Origin: Pinus tabuliformis
Lineage: Eukaryota > Streptophyta > Pinopsida > Pinales > Pinaceae
NCBI GenBank assembly: GCA_031772625.1
Contig: CM062814.1
Span: 822,934,757 to 822,998,756 of the forward strand
Reading direction: 5' to 3'
Length of the DNA: 64,000 bases
Shown: one piece after another, positions 1 through 12,559 of the stretch
Numbering within the stretch: position 1 is the first letter of the stretch
How the letters are laid out: each line of letters opens with the position of its first letter
Notes under the pieces: model-generated
The model's database searches: none
Seen by the model: only the letters and a program-made list of their open reading frames with translations
What the model was told of the DNA's origin: nothing
Translations under genes and position numbers: made by a program

Positions 1-322
1 TCTATTTCTGACACACTACCACTACAATTGGACTTGGGCAAGGGCAAGGAAACCTGTTGAGGTTCCCTAGTCTAGGAAGTTAGATCGACTTTCGTAGTTG
101 GCAAGGTGGCATATTCAATCACATAGTCTTAGCAAGAGCACCTCAACTGAGCCACCAGAACATAACCATGTATGTATTTTCTTGTAATTTAATTCATGAA
201 AAATATTGTAAATCAAATGGTTATTTCTTTTATATGCCATTAAAAAAATAAATAATTGTTTTGTCATGAAATCATGTGATAAAATTAGTTTTGGTTAGAG
301 GACCCCAGATTGGGTCCCCACA
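1..322 (+). repeat. LTR tail, same family as the repeat at 40.41-40.74 kb
   Basis: This stretch matches about 40414-40742 in the same orientation, at very roughly 78% identity by eye. Shared blocks include 'ggtggcatattca', 'gtaatttaattcatg' and a common end near 'gggtcccc'. In the second copy the block sits just downstream of the Gypsy element F, so it is probably the 3' part of that family's LTR. The left part lies outside the window. The bases after 322 only weakly resemble a tRNA primer site, so it is unclear whether this is a solo LTR or the 5' LTR of something else. Confidence 0.55.
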
Positions 323-2269
323 CAGGCATCAAAGCCCATATTCAAAATATATGGCATAAAATCCACTCAAACAACCCTTACCCATACCTGCAGAAATAAA
401 AACCATAAATTAATCAGCTCCCACACTCTATTTGTGTGTCTGTAACCAATTATTATGAAGCTTATAACAACTTAGATCATATATCTAACAAATATGAAAC
501 AAAAACAACTAATATAAAATACAACCATGGCAACAATAATAATAAACTAATATTTGTTTTCTATTCATAGACTATTTTCTCATATATACTCATCATCTCT
601 TGAAAAGATTTATGTGTTGTCTTTTGTTCTTGTGTTTCTCATAAGGAAGCAAAGAGATCCTATAATAGAATAATCGCTTTTAGTGTCTTTCATTATTTTT
701 GCATTTTTTTCAGTTTTATTGCTTAGTTAGGAGCACTCTTAAAAGAAAAGGAAAGAAAATTGAGACTTACATCCCAAATATAACATAATACTTATATCTT
801 TCCAAAGACTAATGTAAAATTTTTGCAGTCCCAAACCATCTTAGTCGCTAACACGATCTCATACCTTTCAAAAAGCCTAATAAGTAGAAGGATGGTATAG
901 ACACATATAGAAACAAATGAAGAATTATTTTCTAACACCCTTGTAGCCTCGACCTAAATAGTTCACTAGCTAATAAAATGCCACAAGTTAATGCATCAAT
1001 TACTTCCTTATGGTAACTTCAACTTATTCAAAATATTTGCGAGTATGGAAGCAAGCACACTGGGTTATCAGATTGAAGCATCTGTATCAACATTTCAAAG
1101 TTTCTTCTTCTGGATTAGCATCAATTAGAAAATATTTTTGCACAAACATAACTATACAATTACTTTGTTTTGGAAAATAAGAGATTTCTTGGGAACCCAC
1201 ATGCTCCAAGGGGAGGATAGGAAATATAAATACTAAATATGCAACAAAAAATATACTTAAATGTGTGGAAACTTTGTAGTTTTCCTCAACTCAACCAATA
1301 TCACAAGCTTGGAGCTTGTAGTGGCTCCCCACTAGTAAATATGGTTGGAATAGATGAACTCTTGGGAGGGTGGAATATTTGATAATTGCTTTAAAAATAA
1401 ATAAACAAATTTACTCACTAAAAGTCTAAGTGCTAGTAAGGGTTAAGGTTTTGAACCCTAACTCTTTAAAAAAAAAATATCGTCGGCTAACGCCATATAT
1501 CAATAAGAATATTGTGTGCAAACATGATGGAAAATAAGTCATTGTTGAAATTAGTAAATGGCACCAATTTCACCATGGCACATTGTAAAAAGGTGAGATT
1601 GGTATAGTGTTAAACTTACCATCAATCGTGTCATCATCATATTTTGTTTTCCACCCTTCACAACTTTGAGTTTTACCCCATTGCATCCTATAACATGTAT
1701 TCTACTCTATGACATGCCTACCACTTCGTCACCTTTCATTCTAGGATTGCAGGCAACATTTTGGGGGATTCCTCACAATTAACTATCTTGGGACCATGCA
1801 GTTCAAGCATGAACTGAGACACAAATACAGAAGTCACATCATCTTTGAGCCTAGATATTTTGGGTGAGTAATCAATGTGAGCCTTGCGAGGAGTCCCTAT
1901 CAACGTTAAGGAAGAATCTAATGTCATCCCACAAGGAAGATGCATCATATTCCCAAACTTCTCCATTTCTTGGAAAGTTAAGGATATTGATTGAATGCAA
2001 GGCTTCACTACTCCTCCAATATGACCCATAATGCTTTGGTTTCCTTGTAAAGTAGTTACTTCTTCCACTTCTTTTCATGCTTTCAGGCTAACAACCTAAG
2101 CATCCTTCGCCATCCTCTACAATTCAAGAAAGTACTTTGTTTCATTCATTTGATCCAAATTGGCTCTGGATATTTTCCCCTATTTATTTTTTTTAAATAG
2201 AAATGAGTACTTATATAATTAAATTTGCATTTGGTCGCGAAAAATACCAGGGAGATTTACATTACATAC
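323..2269. other. AT-rich intergenic DNA, no supported gene
   Basis: About 1.9 kb with no recognisable protein, RNA gene or tandem repeat. The only sizeable open frame is on the minus strand at 1736-2068 (110 codons, starting MEEVTTLQGN). It has no motif I recognise and no supporting context, so I do not call it a gene. The right end directly abuts the start of the Copia LTR at 2270. Confidence 0.6.
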
Positions 2270-3391
2270 TGTTGAAAATGCAACAAGAAAATCCTAATTT
2301 ATTTTTTTCCTTGAATTAAATTAGGAATAAAATTGTAATTCCACATCACAAGACAACTTGTAGGAGTTAACTAAGTTAATTTGACTTAGTTGGCTCAGTT
2401 AATTCAAGTTCAGAGTCTAAATTGAGTCATGTAAAGTGTCTCCTACTATAGGATCCCTGGTTGATTTGTTTTGAGTTGTAATTAATTAATTGAGTTTAAC
2501 TGGGTAAAACTCAGTTAAACTAGTTCCAACTAATGGAGGAACTAGTAGCAGGTTAGACGGTGGGGTGTTGCTTCATGTGTTCTACCATTTAACTGATGAT
2601 AACTTGTAGGAGTTAACTAAGTTAATTTGACTTAGTTGGCTCAGTTAATTCAAGTTGAGAGTCTAAATTGAGTCATGTAAAGTGTCTCCTACTATAGGAT
2701 CCCTGGTTTATTTATTTTGAGTTGTAATTAATTAATTGAGTTTAACTGGGTAAAACTCAGTTAAACTAGTTCCAACTAATGGAGGAACTAATAGCAGGTT
2801 AGATGGTGGGGTGTTGCTTCATGTGTTCTACCATTTAACTGATGATTCACTCATAAATAACTCATGCATGTCAGATTTGAGAGTTACCCAACTGAGATTG
2901 GAGTTCAAGGGAAGTGTACTATCAATTGTATAATCATATGAATTGTATAGGTGGTGCATGCAGTAAGAGGAAGGCTTATGAGGATTACGCAATTCATAAT
3001 GAGGAATTTCCCTAATTAATAGGGGGCTAATTCCCAAGGAAACAACGCAAGGAAATAGGGACTTGGGAAAGCAAGAAACTGGTTAAGTATTGGCCTAGGA
3101 TTGTCTAATAAGTTGTGCGACAGATAGAGATACTGCAGAGGTTGCTCAGGCTTGAGCAAAGCATTTTAATCTTCTCATATTTTCTGACTAATGCAATATA
3201 CAAATAACATGGGTTTTTAGCTATGGATTTCCATAGGAAACAATTGTCTAATGTGTTGATTGAATTCTTTCTCTTGTATGCTTCGTGATTTCGAGATCCT
3301 TTAATTGTTTCCACTGATGAGCAGGGTAGATTCAAGTCTATTGTTTTAGTAAATTACAATTAGAAATTTGAATCTTCAAGGAATTTCTACA
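2270..3391 (+). repeat. 5' LTR of Copia element C
   Basis: It starts TGTTGAAAATG and ends CTACA, directly followed by the primer site at 3392. It matches 26478-27335. It is about 250 bp longer than the 3' LTR because it contains a 246-bp tandem duplication (2355-2846) that the other LTR lacks. The same LTR family recurs as remnants at 43.72-43.89 kb and 44.56 kb. Confidence 0.88.
2355..2846 (+). repeat. 246-bp tandem duplication inside the 5' LTR
   Basis: Two adjacent copies, 2355-2600 and 2601-2846, both beginning 'aacttgtaggagttaac' and ending 'aactgatgat'. They differ at only about six positions. The 3' LTR of the same element has one copy that is clearly more diverged from both. The duplication therefore most likely arose in place after the element inserted. 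Confidence 0.92.
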
Positions 3392-3403
3392 TGGTATCAG
3401 AGA
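3392..3403 (+). promoter_or_regulatory. Primer-binding site of element C
   Basis: TGGTATCAGAG follows the LTR end with no gap. This is the usual complement of the 3' end of plant initiator-methionine tRNA and fixes the LTR boundary. Confidence 0.85.
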
Positions 3404-3428
3404 AGAAAGCACTCTAGAAGAGGAGAAT

Positions 3429-4132
3429 ATGATTTTGTCTTTTGCAGGTGAAATCGAATTTGCAGTATCATTATTTAGAGCCAGCAGGATGTTGTTCTAC
3501 GGATTGAGACTCGAATATGCCCTTGAGGGTAGTTCAAACTATATTTATTGGAAGGAAAGGATGGAGGTAGTGTTGGAAGACAATGGGATGAAGGAATTCA
3601 TAGACAAATATATTTCCAAGCCTCCAATAATAGATGCTCAAGATCAGGTAGAGTGGAGGAAATGTGTTGCAAAGGTGAGAAGGATCATACTAGAAGGATT
3701 TCAAGATCATATTATCTCAAACCTCCATGAGAAGGATACACCATACGTAATGTGGCAAGCCTTGATCAACTTGTTTCAGAATGGCAGTGATCACAGGAAG
3801 CTAACACTGAAGGACAAGCTTCTTAAGATCAAGGTGGAGAAGGGCAACAAAATACCACAATACTTGAGCAGGTTCACCTAATGTCAGGATGAGCTTGGGT
3901 GTGTTGGTATTATAGTTGTTGAAGATGATATAGACAACCTAGAACTTCTAGGTCATCCCAAGAGTTGGCACAACTTCCAGTATTCATTAAATGGGAGGGA
4001 AAATATACCAAAGTGGGAGTGTTTGTGGTATGACTTGGTGCGAAAAAAGATCAGGCAGAGCACCAGAGATGGAAGCTCATCCAAGCATGATGATGAGGAG
4101 AACTATGCCTTAGTTGGAAAGGCAAAGAAAGG
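3429..4132 (+). pseudogene. Copia gag relict of C (UBN2-like), first part
   Basis: The translation shows the typical N-terminal Copia gag pattern. An N-terminal 'NYIYWKERME' block is followed by helices with 'IILEGFQDHI', 'VMWQALINLF' and 'KLLKIKVEKG'. This resembles the UBN2/gag-polypeptide family that packages Copia RNA into virus-like particles. The frame opens shortly after the primer site, as expected. The relict stops where A1 inserted at 4138, and its zinc knuckle lies on the other side of that insertion, near 17.3 kb. Broken fossil. Confidence 0.8.
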
Positions 4133-4137
4133 GAAAG
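4133..4137 (+). repeat. Target-site duplication (left) of element A1
   Basis: GAAAG directly before the A1 LTR. The same five bases recur at 17235-17239 directly after the right LTR, inside the gag sequence of C. Confidence 0.9.
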
Positions 4138-5395
4138 TGATCCAAAAAAACAGGATTGACTATTTGCTCAATTTCACCAAATATTAACTAAGTTTGCTTT
4201 TATGTGAATGAATGAGAAAAAATTGAGTTTTTAAGTGCCTTAAACATAAACTTGAGAACTGAAAATAAACATGAGCAGCAACAAGAAAAGAAGCAAACAC
4301 AACAAACATTGATGATGAAGTTCGTCCCTCCTGGACTACATCTCTGATTTCACTTCCAATGGGTGTCCATTATATTAGGAATGCTAAAAAAGGCTCTTTG
4401 CATAAAATTTCAGCAATCTAGACTGTGCACACAGGCATTGCTAGTTACTATCAGAATCAAGGCCTCAACGTCTTCTCTCTAATGCAATTGTCCGTTCTCA
4501 AAAAGGCCCAAGGATGGCTAATTTATGCCCAAAAAGGAATTTATAGGCACAAATATCATAAGTTTTTCAGGCTCACTATACAACTCCTTGGCTCATGGTG
4601 CATTGCCATAGTTTTTTATAGGCTTACGAGAGGTATCGGGGTCAAACTTGAGGGCCTCCGGGGCGGGCTTTGGCAACAGATTGTATTAACATAGTGTTTT
4701 GTTTCAAACCATATAGAAAAACATTTAATATATATACCATATATATGATATGGTTTTTTAACCAAACCCCTTAGCGTAATCAACCTTGGCAACATGGCAC
4801 ATCATATATTAATGTTTGGGCAGATACGTTTATATATTCAGTGGTCAACAGAGCCACGGACTCGTGGCATTTTCCCTGGCGGTGACATGTGATAACGTTA
4901 AGTTTGGAAATCGTTGTATCGGCTATCAACTTTGTCAGAGGGATTGGCGAACCACTGCTCCTAGCGTTCTGCCAACCCTTCCCCCCCCCATCCATAATAC
5001 AATTCAAATTGAGATATAAATGTTTTCCATATCATTTCAAAGCACGACCCATGGTTCGTTGGTAAGATTTTGTGCTATGGAATGGGAGGCTGCAGGTTCG
5101 AGCTCGACTTGCCCATCTTACCTTTATTGACTTTGACCACCACATTGACTTTAACCATCTGCGTTCACTTTAACAGCCATGTGTCGCTTTGATAGGCTGC
5201 CACTTGGCCTGCAAGGCCCATTTTTTTGACATGTTTGCCATAAACTTCAGAGTGTGTTTTCCCCTTCATACGAAGGCCATTTTCGAAACAAAATATACTA
5301 CCAGAATAAGCACGACGAGCTCTTCGACTTGGCACTAGTTTTGTGAGCATCTTATACTTTTGAACTTTGAGCATTTTAAGTATCCTCCTGAATCA
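4138..5395 (-). repeat. 3' LTR of A1 (left end on the + strand)
   Basis: About 1,258 bp, matching 10108-10706 plus 16574-17234. Landmarks shared with the other LTR are 'gatgatgaagttcgtccctc', 'ttgtattaacata' and 'acatggcacatcatatatta'. It ends AATCA at 5395, followed inward by a pyrimidine stretch, 'ttcctctcc', which is the polypurine tract read on the minus strand. Confidence 0.9.
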
Positions 5396-5439
5396 TTCCT
5401 CTCCACTAGAAGCTTTTGGACCACCAAAATTTTGGGTTT

Positions 5440-6960
5440 AAGCAAACACGAGGTGAGGGTATAGCTCCCTCACTCTTCCGATTTCCATCCATCTCGCTTT
5501 GCTTGGATTCATGCCTTTGAGTCCCACTCGAAGATACTCAACATCTCCATGCCTAGAAGTACAAACCTTTTTATCTAAGATGGTATCTTCTTGTAATTCA
5601 TTCATACATTCAGGTGAAAAATCATCTACAATAGGAATTTGAACATTCTCCTCTAGATCCATGATGATGGGAGGTTCATACAACTTCAAATTTTCAAAAT
5701 TTACAACTGACTATATGTGCATATATGGAGGCAAATTCGACTAGAATGCATTGTGCCCAATTTTTTCAACAATTTCAAAAGGACCATACCTGATAGGTTT
5801 CAACTTCTTACCTTCACATTTCATCCTTTCTTTACTGATGTGTAGCCATACTTGATCACCAACCTGGAAGTGATGATCCACCTGATGCTTGTCATGGTGC
5901 ATTTTGTACTTGGCCTGGCTTTTCTCCAATTGATCTTGTACTACTTCATCAATCTTTTGTATTTTTGAATGAAGTTGATTGCTTTGTCGACATCTCCATG
6001 TCCATCCTCCTAAGCTTCTTCACCAAACATGAAGTCCATTGGTGATTTTGGCAGGTACCAAAAACATGTCTCAAAAGGAGAGCTACCATTAGAAGAATGC
6101 AAGGCCCGGTTGTAAGCATGTTGGACATAGTGTAAATATTAATCCCACAACTTAGGATGCTTGCTGCAATAGCCTCTGAGAAGGTGTACCATTGTTGTGT
6201 TCACCACCTATGTTTTCCCATCGGTTTGTGGATGAAAAGTTGTGCTATTTTTCAAGTTAGTGTCCATGAGTCCCCACAAAGTGGACCAAAACTCTCACAT
6301 GAAATGAGAGTCCTGATCTGAAATGATAGAAGTAGGCAACCCAAAATGAACCCATACATTTTGAAAGAACAACTGTGTAGTATGTTCAACAGTAACTTGC
6401 TTTCTACATGGAACAAGAATACATATTTTGCTAAATTTATCAACCACAACATATAAATAATCATGCCCTTTTCTAGACATAGGAAGTCTTCCTACAAAAT
6501 CCATAGATATATTGTCCCATGGTCTAGAAGGAACTGGAAGTGTACAAACCTATCTTTCTATTGCTTGGTTTGCTTGTTAAACACATGACACAGCCTTTGA
6601 TGTACTTAGCAATTGTTTAATTCATTCGAGGCCAATAGCAATACCTTTGTAACTGTGCCATTGTCTTACCTACACCAAAATGTCTTGAAACACGAGAAGA
6701 ATGTGCTTCCCTGATGACATGCACTCTTTCTCCCTGTGGTATGCACAACTTGCCAAGATGGTACAATAATATTTCATGAACATGATAATTCACTTCTTCC
6801 ACCTCAGCACCATGACTTAGTGATTCATAAACATCTTTTAAATTAGTATCTTCAGCATATTGTTCAATGTAACTTTCGTGTGCTAAAGAACTATTTTGAA
6901 GAATTACTGAAGCATTCAAAGAAGGTCTTGATAACATATCAGCTACTTTATTGGTGGTAC
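5440..6960 (-). pseudogene. A1 integrase region with chromodomain-like tail
   Basis: On the minus strand, about 6.95-6.6 kb carries the zinc-binding N-terminal part of integrase ('SRVSRHFGVGKTMAQLQRYC'). About 6.5-6.25 kb carries the catalytic core, with 'MDFVGRLPMSRKGHDYLYVV' and 'NVWVHFGLPTSIISD'. About 5.93-5.74 kb carries the C-terminal 'VGDQVWLHISKER...LKPIRYGPFEIVEKIG' type module. About 5.69-5.44 kb ends with 'DTILDKKV' and 'YPHL' spaced as in chromodomain tails of plant chromoviruses, although the fit is weak. Integrase would insert the cDNA into host DNA. Broken fossil. Confidence 0.78.
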
Positions 6961-6989
6961 CTTTCTTATATTTGATTACTAAGTGGAAT

Positions 6990-8200
6990 TTCTACAAAAA
7001 CCCCATCCATCTATAATGTCAAGACTGTTGCAACTTAGTTTTAGATTGAAGGTATTGAAGTGGCTGATGAGCTGTATAAATCATTGCTTTTTTGCCCATT
7101 AAATAACGTTTCTATTTTTTAACACTTTCCACTAATGCATACAGTTCTTTATCATATGCTGGATAGTTAGCAACTCTTTTAGATTATTTTTTTGAATGAA
7201 AACAAATAGGATTCCCTTTTTGCAATAACATTGCGCCCATTGCATACCCACTAGCATCAATTTCTATTTCAAATGGTTGTTGAAGGTCTAGTAATGCTAA
7301 GATTGGAGTTGTCACAATTTTATGATTTAAATTATCAAATGCTTTTTGTTGTTTTCCTCCCCACTAGAAAGAAACTTTAGAAATTATTAAGGCATGAAGT
7401 GGTGATGCAATAAAATAGAAATGAGAAATAAATTTCCTCAAATACTGAACTGCACCCAAGAAACTTTTAACTTCCATCATTGAGGTCTTGGCCACTTAAG
7501 GATTACATCATTTTTAGTTGGATCTATTTTAATATGACCTCTTCCAACTATGTAACCAAGATAAACTAAGGAATTTTTCCCAAATTCACCCTTAGAAAGT
7601 TTGAGATACAGTTTCTCCCTTTACAACACATCAAAAGCATGTTTAACATGCTGTACAAGTTCTTCCAAACTTGAACTGAAAATAAGAATATCATCCAGAT
7701 AGACTATGACAAACTTATCAAGAAAAGGATGAAACACATCATTCATCACTCTCATAAAAGTTGTTGGAGCATTGCATAAACCAAACGGCATAACCAACCA
7801 TTCATAAAGCCCTTTTCTAGTCTTAAATGCAGTTTTCCATATATCATTCTCTGCAATACGAATATGATGATAACCACTTCTTAAATCCAGTTTTGTAAAG
7901 TAAACAACATTCTTTAACTGATCAAGAAAATCATCTATTCTCGGAAGAGGATACATGTTCTTAATGGTGATTTTATTTAAGGCTCTAAAATCAACACACA
8001 TTCTCCAAGTTCTGTCTTTCTTAGGGACTAATATGATTGGTGATCCACATGGAGAAGAACTAGGTCGAATGAAGCCTTTATCAACCAATTCCTGAATTTG
8101 TTTCTTAATTTCTTCATTTTCTATGACCGACATACGATACATGCCAATATTCGGAAGAGGGGAATCATATTGTAATTGAATCTCATGTTGTATTTCTCAT
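6990..8200 (-). pseudogene. A1 reverse transcriptase and RNase H
   Basis: The minus-strand translation contains the RT signature blocks '[16 protein letters not shown]', '[16 protein letters not shown]', '[18 protein letters not shown]' and the catalytic '[12 protein letters not shown]'. RNase H-like sequence follows toward 7.0 kb. Its blocks closely resemble those of A2 ('[18 protein letters not shown]' there, '[18 protein letters not shown]' here), so the two belong to related Gypsy lineages. Broken fossil. Confidence 0.85.
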
Positions 8201-8639
8201 TTTGGAGGTAGACTTTTTGGTTCTTTAAACAATTCTTTATAAGAATCTACTATCTCAACCAATCTGTCCTTAAACTAAAAATCACATCCTTGAAAAGCAT
8301 CATACTTATATTTAGGTTGTTCTTTAATAAACATGAGAACATACTTTTTACTTCAACTTATGAGTCTTTTCATTTGATTTAAATTGATTAAATCCAAGCT
8401 TCTCTTCATTCTGTGTGCCCTGACAATGTATTCAATTCCATTCTTAACAAGATGATATTTATTCTCCTTTCTATGAAATATGGAATCTCGATCATAAATA
8501 TAAGGACTACCCAACACAACTCCACATATATCCAAAGGAATCACATCTAAATCAACTTCATCAACAAAATTCGTTGTAATTGCAAACCTTAAATGACATT
8601 GTTTTGAGTGTTTTCTTTCAACCATCCTAAAGGGTATGG

Positions 8640-8760
8640 TTTTGGATGATATTTAGTTTCCAATCCCAATTTCCTTACTAGTTCCTCGGATATTAGATTT
8701 TCCTGTGATCCACTATCGAATAATGTATCTATCTTAGTGTGCTTGGAGATAATCCTGATA
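8640..8760 (-). pseudogene. A1 aspartic protease remnant
   Basis: The minus-strand translation around 8.65-8.74 kb gives a 'DSGSQENLIS' active-site block, the retroviral-type D-S/T-G motif. A2 has the matching 'DSGSQKNLIS'. It lies between gag and RT, as expected for Gypsy. Broken fossil. Confidence 0.65.
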
Positions 8761-8929
8761 TGAAACAATTAAGCTCTCTTATCTTCTTCAATAACATCAT
8801 TAGATTTTGAAGAATATGCAGAACAAGTAGAACTAGAGCTACATACAGAAGGATTACATGTCAGACCCATAGCGGTTATCTTCTTTTCATCACTGGAGTC
8901 GAATCCCAAATCTTGTTGGACTGCGCCTT

Positions 8930-10060
8930 TAGCTTTCATCTCACCCTTCTTCTTAAGGAACTTCTTTGGCTTAAGTTTCGGATGAAGCTTCCAACACTTG
9001 GACTCATCATGTCCAACACTCTGACAATGAGTACAAGTAGGCCTTTCTCCTTCTTTCTTAGATGTTGCCGATTTCTTCCCCTTTGATTTACTCTTCCCTT
9101 TGTTGTCTTTGGCGTCTTTGTTTTATGAATGCTTGAATGGTTTCTTTGGAAATTTCGTCTAAAAGGATTTGCCACATGATTCAATATGAATGGATTGTAT
9201 ACACACTTCATCAAAGTCAGTTGGATTAAACATAAGTAATATATGTCGCAAATAAGAATGCAAACTTTCAATATACTTTAACAAAGTATCTCGTGTGTTT
9301 AATGGAACATTAAGTGCTAATGCCGTTTTCCTGAATTCATGTGTAAACTCTTGCACACTATGTCCTTTACCTTGCCTTATATGCTGCCAATCTATTACAA
9401 CCTATTGCATATATCCTAAAGGATACAATTACTTTCTAAGAGCTTTAACAAACTTAGACCATGAAGAGACAATTTTACCTTTATGCTTCAAATCTGATTG
9501 AGTTTTACTTTCCCACCAAATCAAAGTTGTCCCCCCATTCTACGTTTAGCTAACTGAATTTTTGCAGATTCATCAACAATATTATGAATTCTATAATACA
9601 CCTCAAGTTGCTTTATCCAATTATCTAACTTTTCAGGATTCATTTCACCATCATATATTGGCAATTCAAACTTAACATCAAGCTTCAAAAAAGGAGATTT
9701 CTTTTGTTTCTTTTGTGAGACTGAATCTAAACTGGAATGATCAAAAGATGAAGAAGAAGACAAAGATGGAGGAGAAGAAGGTTCATTACATCAACTTTTT
9801 CCTTCCCCTTTTTTCACTTTCGTTACTTTAGAAGACAAAACTGCATCTCTAGTCTTCTTGTCTTAGTAAAGTTTTGCAATCATCCTTTGCATATTAAGGA
9901 ACATCTGCAGAAATTTCTCCTCATTCTTTGTCTCAGGAGTTTCTCCTTCATTTGAACCTGCCATCTTTTGCGAGACTTTCCTCTTTCCAATCTTCGGATT
10001 TAACTCTTCAAGTTTCCCTTCTCCACGTTGCAACCTAGATCTACTTAACATTCACATTGG
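8930..10060 (-). pseudogene. A1 gag region
   Basis: The start lies near 10.05 kb on the minus strand, just inside the primer site. A basic, charged N-terminal part (10.05-9.86 kb) is followed by a gag core with 'FELPIYDGEMNPEKLDNWIK' near 9.7 kb, then 'FTHEFRKTALALN' near 9.35 kb. A basic C-terminal region (9.27-8.94 kb) includes a cysteine/histidine cluster consistent with a zinc knuckle. Order and spacing fit Gypsy gag. Broken fossil. Confidence 0.7.
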
Positions 10061-10086
10061 CAAATATCCTGCTTATACATGATCAA

Positions 10087-10103
10087 CCTTGCTCTTATAC
10101 CAA
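10087..10103 (-). promoter_or_regulatory. Primer-binding site of A1
   Basis: Read on the minus strand this gives TGGTATAAGAGCAAGG, one base off the usual initiator-Met complement over its first 12 bases. It lies about five bases inside the right LTR, which confirms that A1 runs on the minus strand. Confidence 0.75.
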
Positions 10104-10706
10104 AATATGATCTGAAAACACAGGATTGACTATTTTCTCAATTTCACAAGATATTAACTAAGGTTTCTTTTATGTGAATGAATGAGAGAAAATTGAGTTT
10201 TAAAGTGCCTTCAACATAAACTTGAGAATTGAAAATAAACATGAGCAACATCAAGAAAAGAAGAAAACACAACAAACATTGATGATGAAGTTCGTCCCTC
10301 TTGGACTACGTCTCTGGGTCTGCTTCCAATGGGCATTCATTATATTAGGAATGCTAAAAAAGGCTCTTTACATAAAATTTCACCAATCTGGACTGTGCAC
10401 GCAGGCACTACTAGTTACTATCATAATGAAGGCCTCAACCTCTGCTCTCCAACGCAACTCTCTATTCTCAAAAAGGCCCAAGGATGTCCAAGTTATGCCC
10501 AAAAAGGCATTTACAGGCACAAATATTATAAGTTTTACAGGCTCATTGTACAAATCATTGGCTAATGGCACATTGGCATAGTTTTTTATAGGCTCACAGG
10601 AGGTCCCGAGGTCAAACCTGCGGGCCTCCCGGGCGGGCTTTGGCAACGGATTGTATTAACATAGCATTTTGCTTCAAACCATATAACAAAACATTTAATA
10701 TATATA

Positions 10707-11330
10707 TGATCCAGGTGGATATTGGTGGCCACCTACCAAGTCCACTTGGACCCCCACCATTGTTTCTCTCAGCATTTTCAGTTTCCTTCATTGTAGCACA
10801 ACTTACTATTTTTAGCAGTTTTCTGGGTCCTGAACTTCCGAAGCCGTTTTGAGGCCCTAAACGACATTTTTTCTGGGAAAACTGGGAGCAACATGGGTCC
10901 ATGGACTGATGTTTCTCTTCCCCAAGTTGTATTTCTCGGATAGATCTTTCTAACGAGATATTGTGCACGTCAAACGAAGATCATATGCCAAAGTTACGAC
11001 CCCGGGAAGTTGATGTACCAATTTACCCGAACGGGGCCCACAGTTTGGTGTTTCATCTTCTAGGGTTAGGTTTTTGGATGTTTAGGGTTTTCCATTGTTT
11101 CTCAACAATAAATAGGCCTTCAAGCCTCATTGTAAGACAGTTCAGAGGCATGTAGCTGCCACATCTCTTCTCAAAGATAAGCTACCATCACCCTAGGTGG
11201 TTTATTTCCATTACTGTTTGTAAGCATATTTCAGTATTTTACATTAATGAAATGAAGTATTATTTCCGCTGCATATCTGTGTTTATGGTTATCTCTGTAA
11301 TTTGTTACGTTCCTATTTAAATCCGGATCA
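10707..11330 (+). repeat. 5' LTR of A2
   Basis: 624 bp, TGATC to GATCA. It contains a TATA-like 'caataaatagg' near 11107 and an adenine-rich 'attaatgaaatgaag' near 11245, which may mark promoter and polyadenylation regions. The primer site follows after one base. Confidence 0.92.
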
Positions 11331-11331
11331 G

Positions 11332-11345
11332 TGGTATCAGAGCGG
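11332..11345 (+). promoter_or_regulatory. Primer-binding site of A2
   Basis: TGGTATCAGAGCGG starts one base after the LTR end. It is complementary to the 3' end of plant initiator-Met tRNA over its first 12 bases. Confidence 0.88.
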
Positions 11346-11439
11346 TTTGCTTTTTTCTCTGTTTTTCTTTGCATGTCCCCAATGAGGTCGGGATATAAGG
11401 AGTTAGGGCTTGAACTGTTCGAACCTTTGCAAGACCAGC

Positions 11440-12540
11440 TTCGCAAATCCCGACAGCCTCCCATGGCGGATGAGAAGAAAGATGAGGGGGCAGGAGATCC
11501 TATCAAAATCTTGCTCAAAGAAGCCCTCGAGCGACAAAGGAACTCGATGATGGACAGCTTTGCCCAGATCCTTCAGCGGCTACCCAGAAGCAACGCATCG
11601 GCTTCCAATAGCTACTTTGGAAACGCCGCGTCCTTTAAGGTACAAGTTAATTTTTAAATCCCCATATTCGAGGGTCAGCTAGACGCAGATGTCGTAGATA
11701 AATGGTTAAATCTGCTAAAGGGTTATTTTTTGTTCATGATTTTTCGAGTCAGGAAAAGATTGTTTTCGCTCTTCTCAAAGCAGCCCCCCACGTCAAGGAT
11801 TGGTGGGAAACCTACTGCGAGCAAAAGGATGAAAATATCGGCTCACTATTTTCAGCCACACCCACCTGGAATTCATTCTGGGATGCCATCAAGGAGCAGT
11901 ACTACCCTGTCGGAAGCTATGAGGATCAATACATAAAGTGGACCACGCTGCGGTATGGAAGGGACCAAGACGTGCCGGAGTTTACCAATCTTTTCCATGC
12001 CCTTCGCACAAAGTTGGGTATCAAGGATTCGGAGCAGCATTTGATACTCAAATACTGCAGCTACCTACATAAGTACATCCAGGAAGAAATAGAATTCCTG
12101 AACATCTCCTCGCTCGGCACAACATACCGATATGTTGTCAAGGTTGAGCAGAAGTTTAAACAGCAGAAGCGAGACTTTGGATTTGCGAATTCGAAGTAAG
12201 GGAAAGGTGCCCCTAAACCACAAAACAAAGGATAAATCCAAGGTGGGGCAGCCCAAGACAACCCGCCAAAGCTGCAAGCAAAAAACAACGCCGCGAAGCC
12301 GAAAAATGACACAGGAAAATGGTGTGAGTTCCATAAGAGCTCCACTCACAACACAAGTGAGTGTCAAGCCAAGCAATCACTAGTGGCTGAGCTAAAGGTT
12401 TTAGAATCAAATGCATGTTCCGACTCTGAGTTAGAACCCGACAAGGGGAATGACAAAGGGAAGCAGATTATCGATGTGGAGCCCAACGCCACCGTTGCCA
12501 CCATAAAGACACAGAAGGAGGAACCCGAAGATCCATAGGA
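11440..12540 (+). pseudogene. A2 gag
   Basis: The gag begins shortly after the primer site. Visible blocks are 'IKILLKEALERQRNSMMDSF' near 11.5 kb, and then the retrotransposon-gag core with 'WWETYCEQKDE', 'FWDAIKEQYYPVGSYEDQYI', 'LRYGRDQDVPEFTNLFHALR' and 'YLHKYIQEEIEFLNI' over 11.80-12.12 kb. This matches the gag capsid-like family that oligomerises around element RNA. A basic stretch follows and then an acidic linker before the protease. Broken fossil. Confidence 0.82.
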
Positions 12541-12559
12541 GGAGGAGCATCTCTTCCAC

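Noticed and set aside
1736-2068. 110-codon minus-strand frame as a host gene
   Set aside because: It has no motif, no homologue I recognise and no promoter or splice context.
4981-4990. Poly-C run
   Set aside because: A short homopolymer inside the A1 LTR, absent as a long run in the other copy. It has no functional meaning.
11050-11100. Telomere-like TTTAGGG words in the A2 LTR
   Set aside because: Only scattered single copies ('gtttagggtttt'), present in both LTRs of the same element. Not an array.
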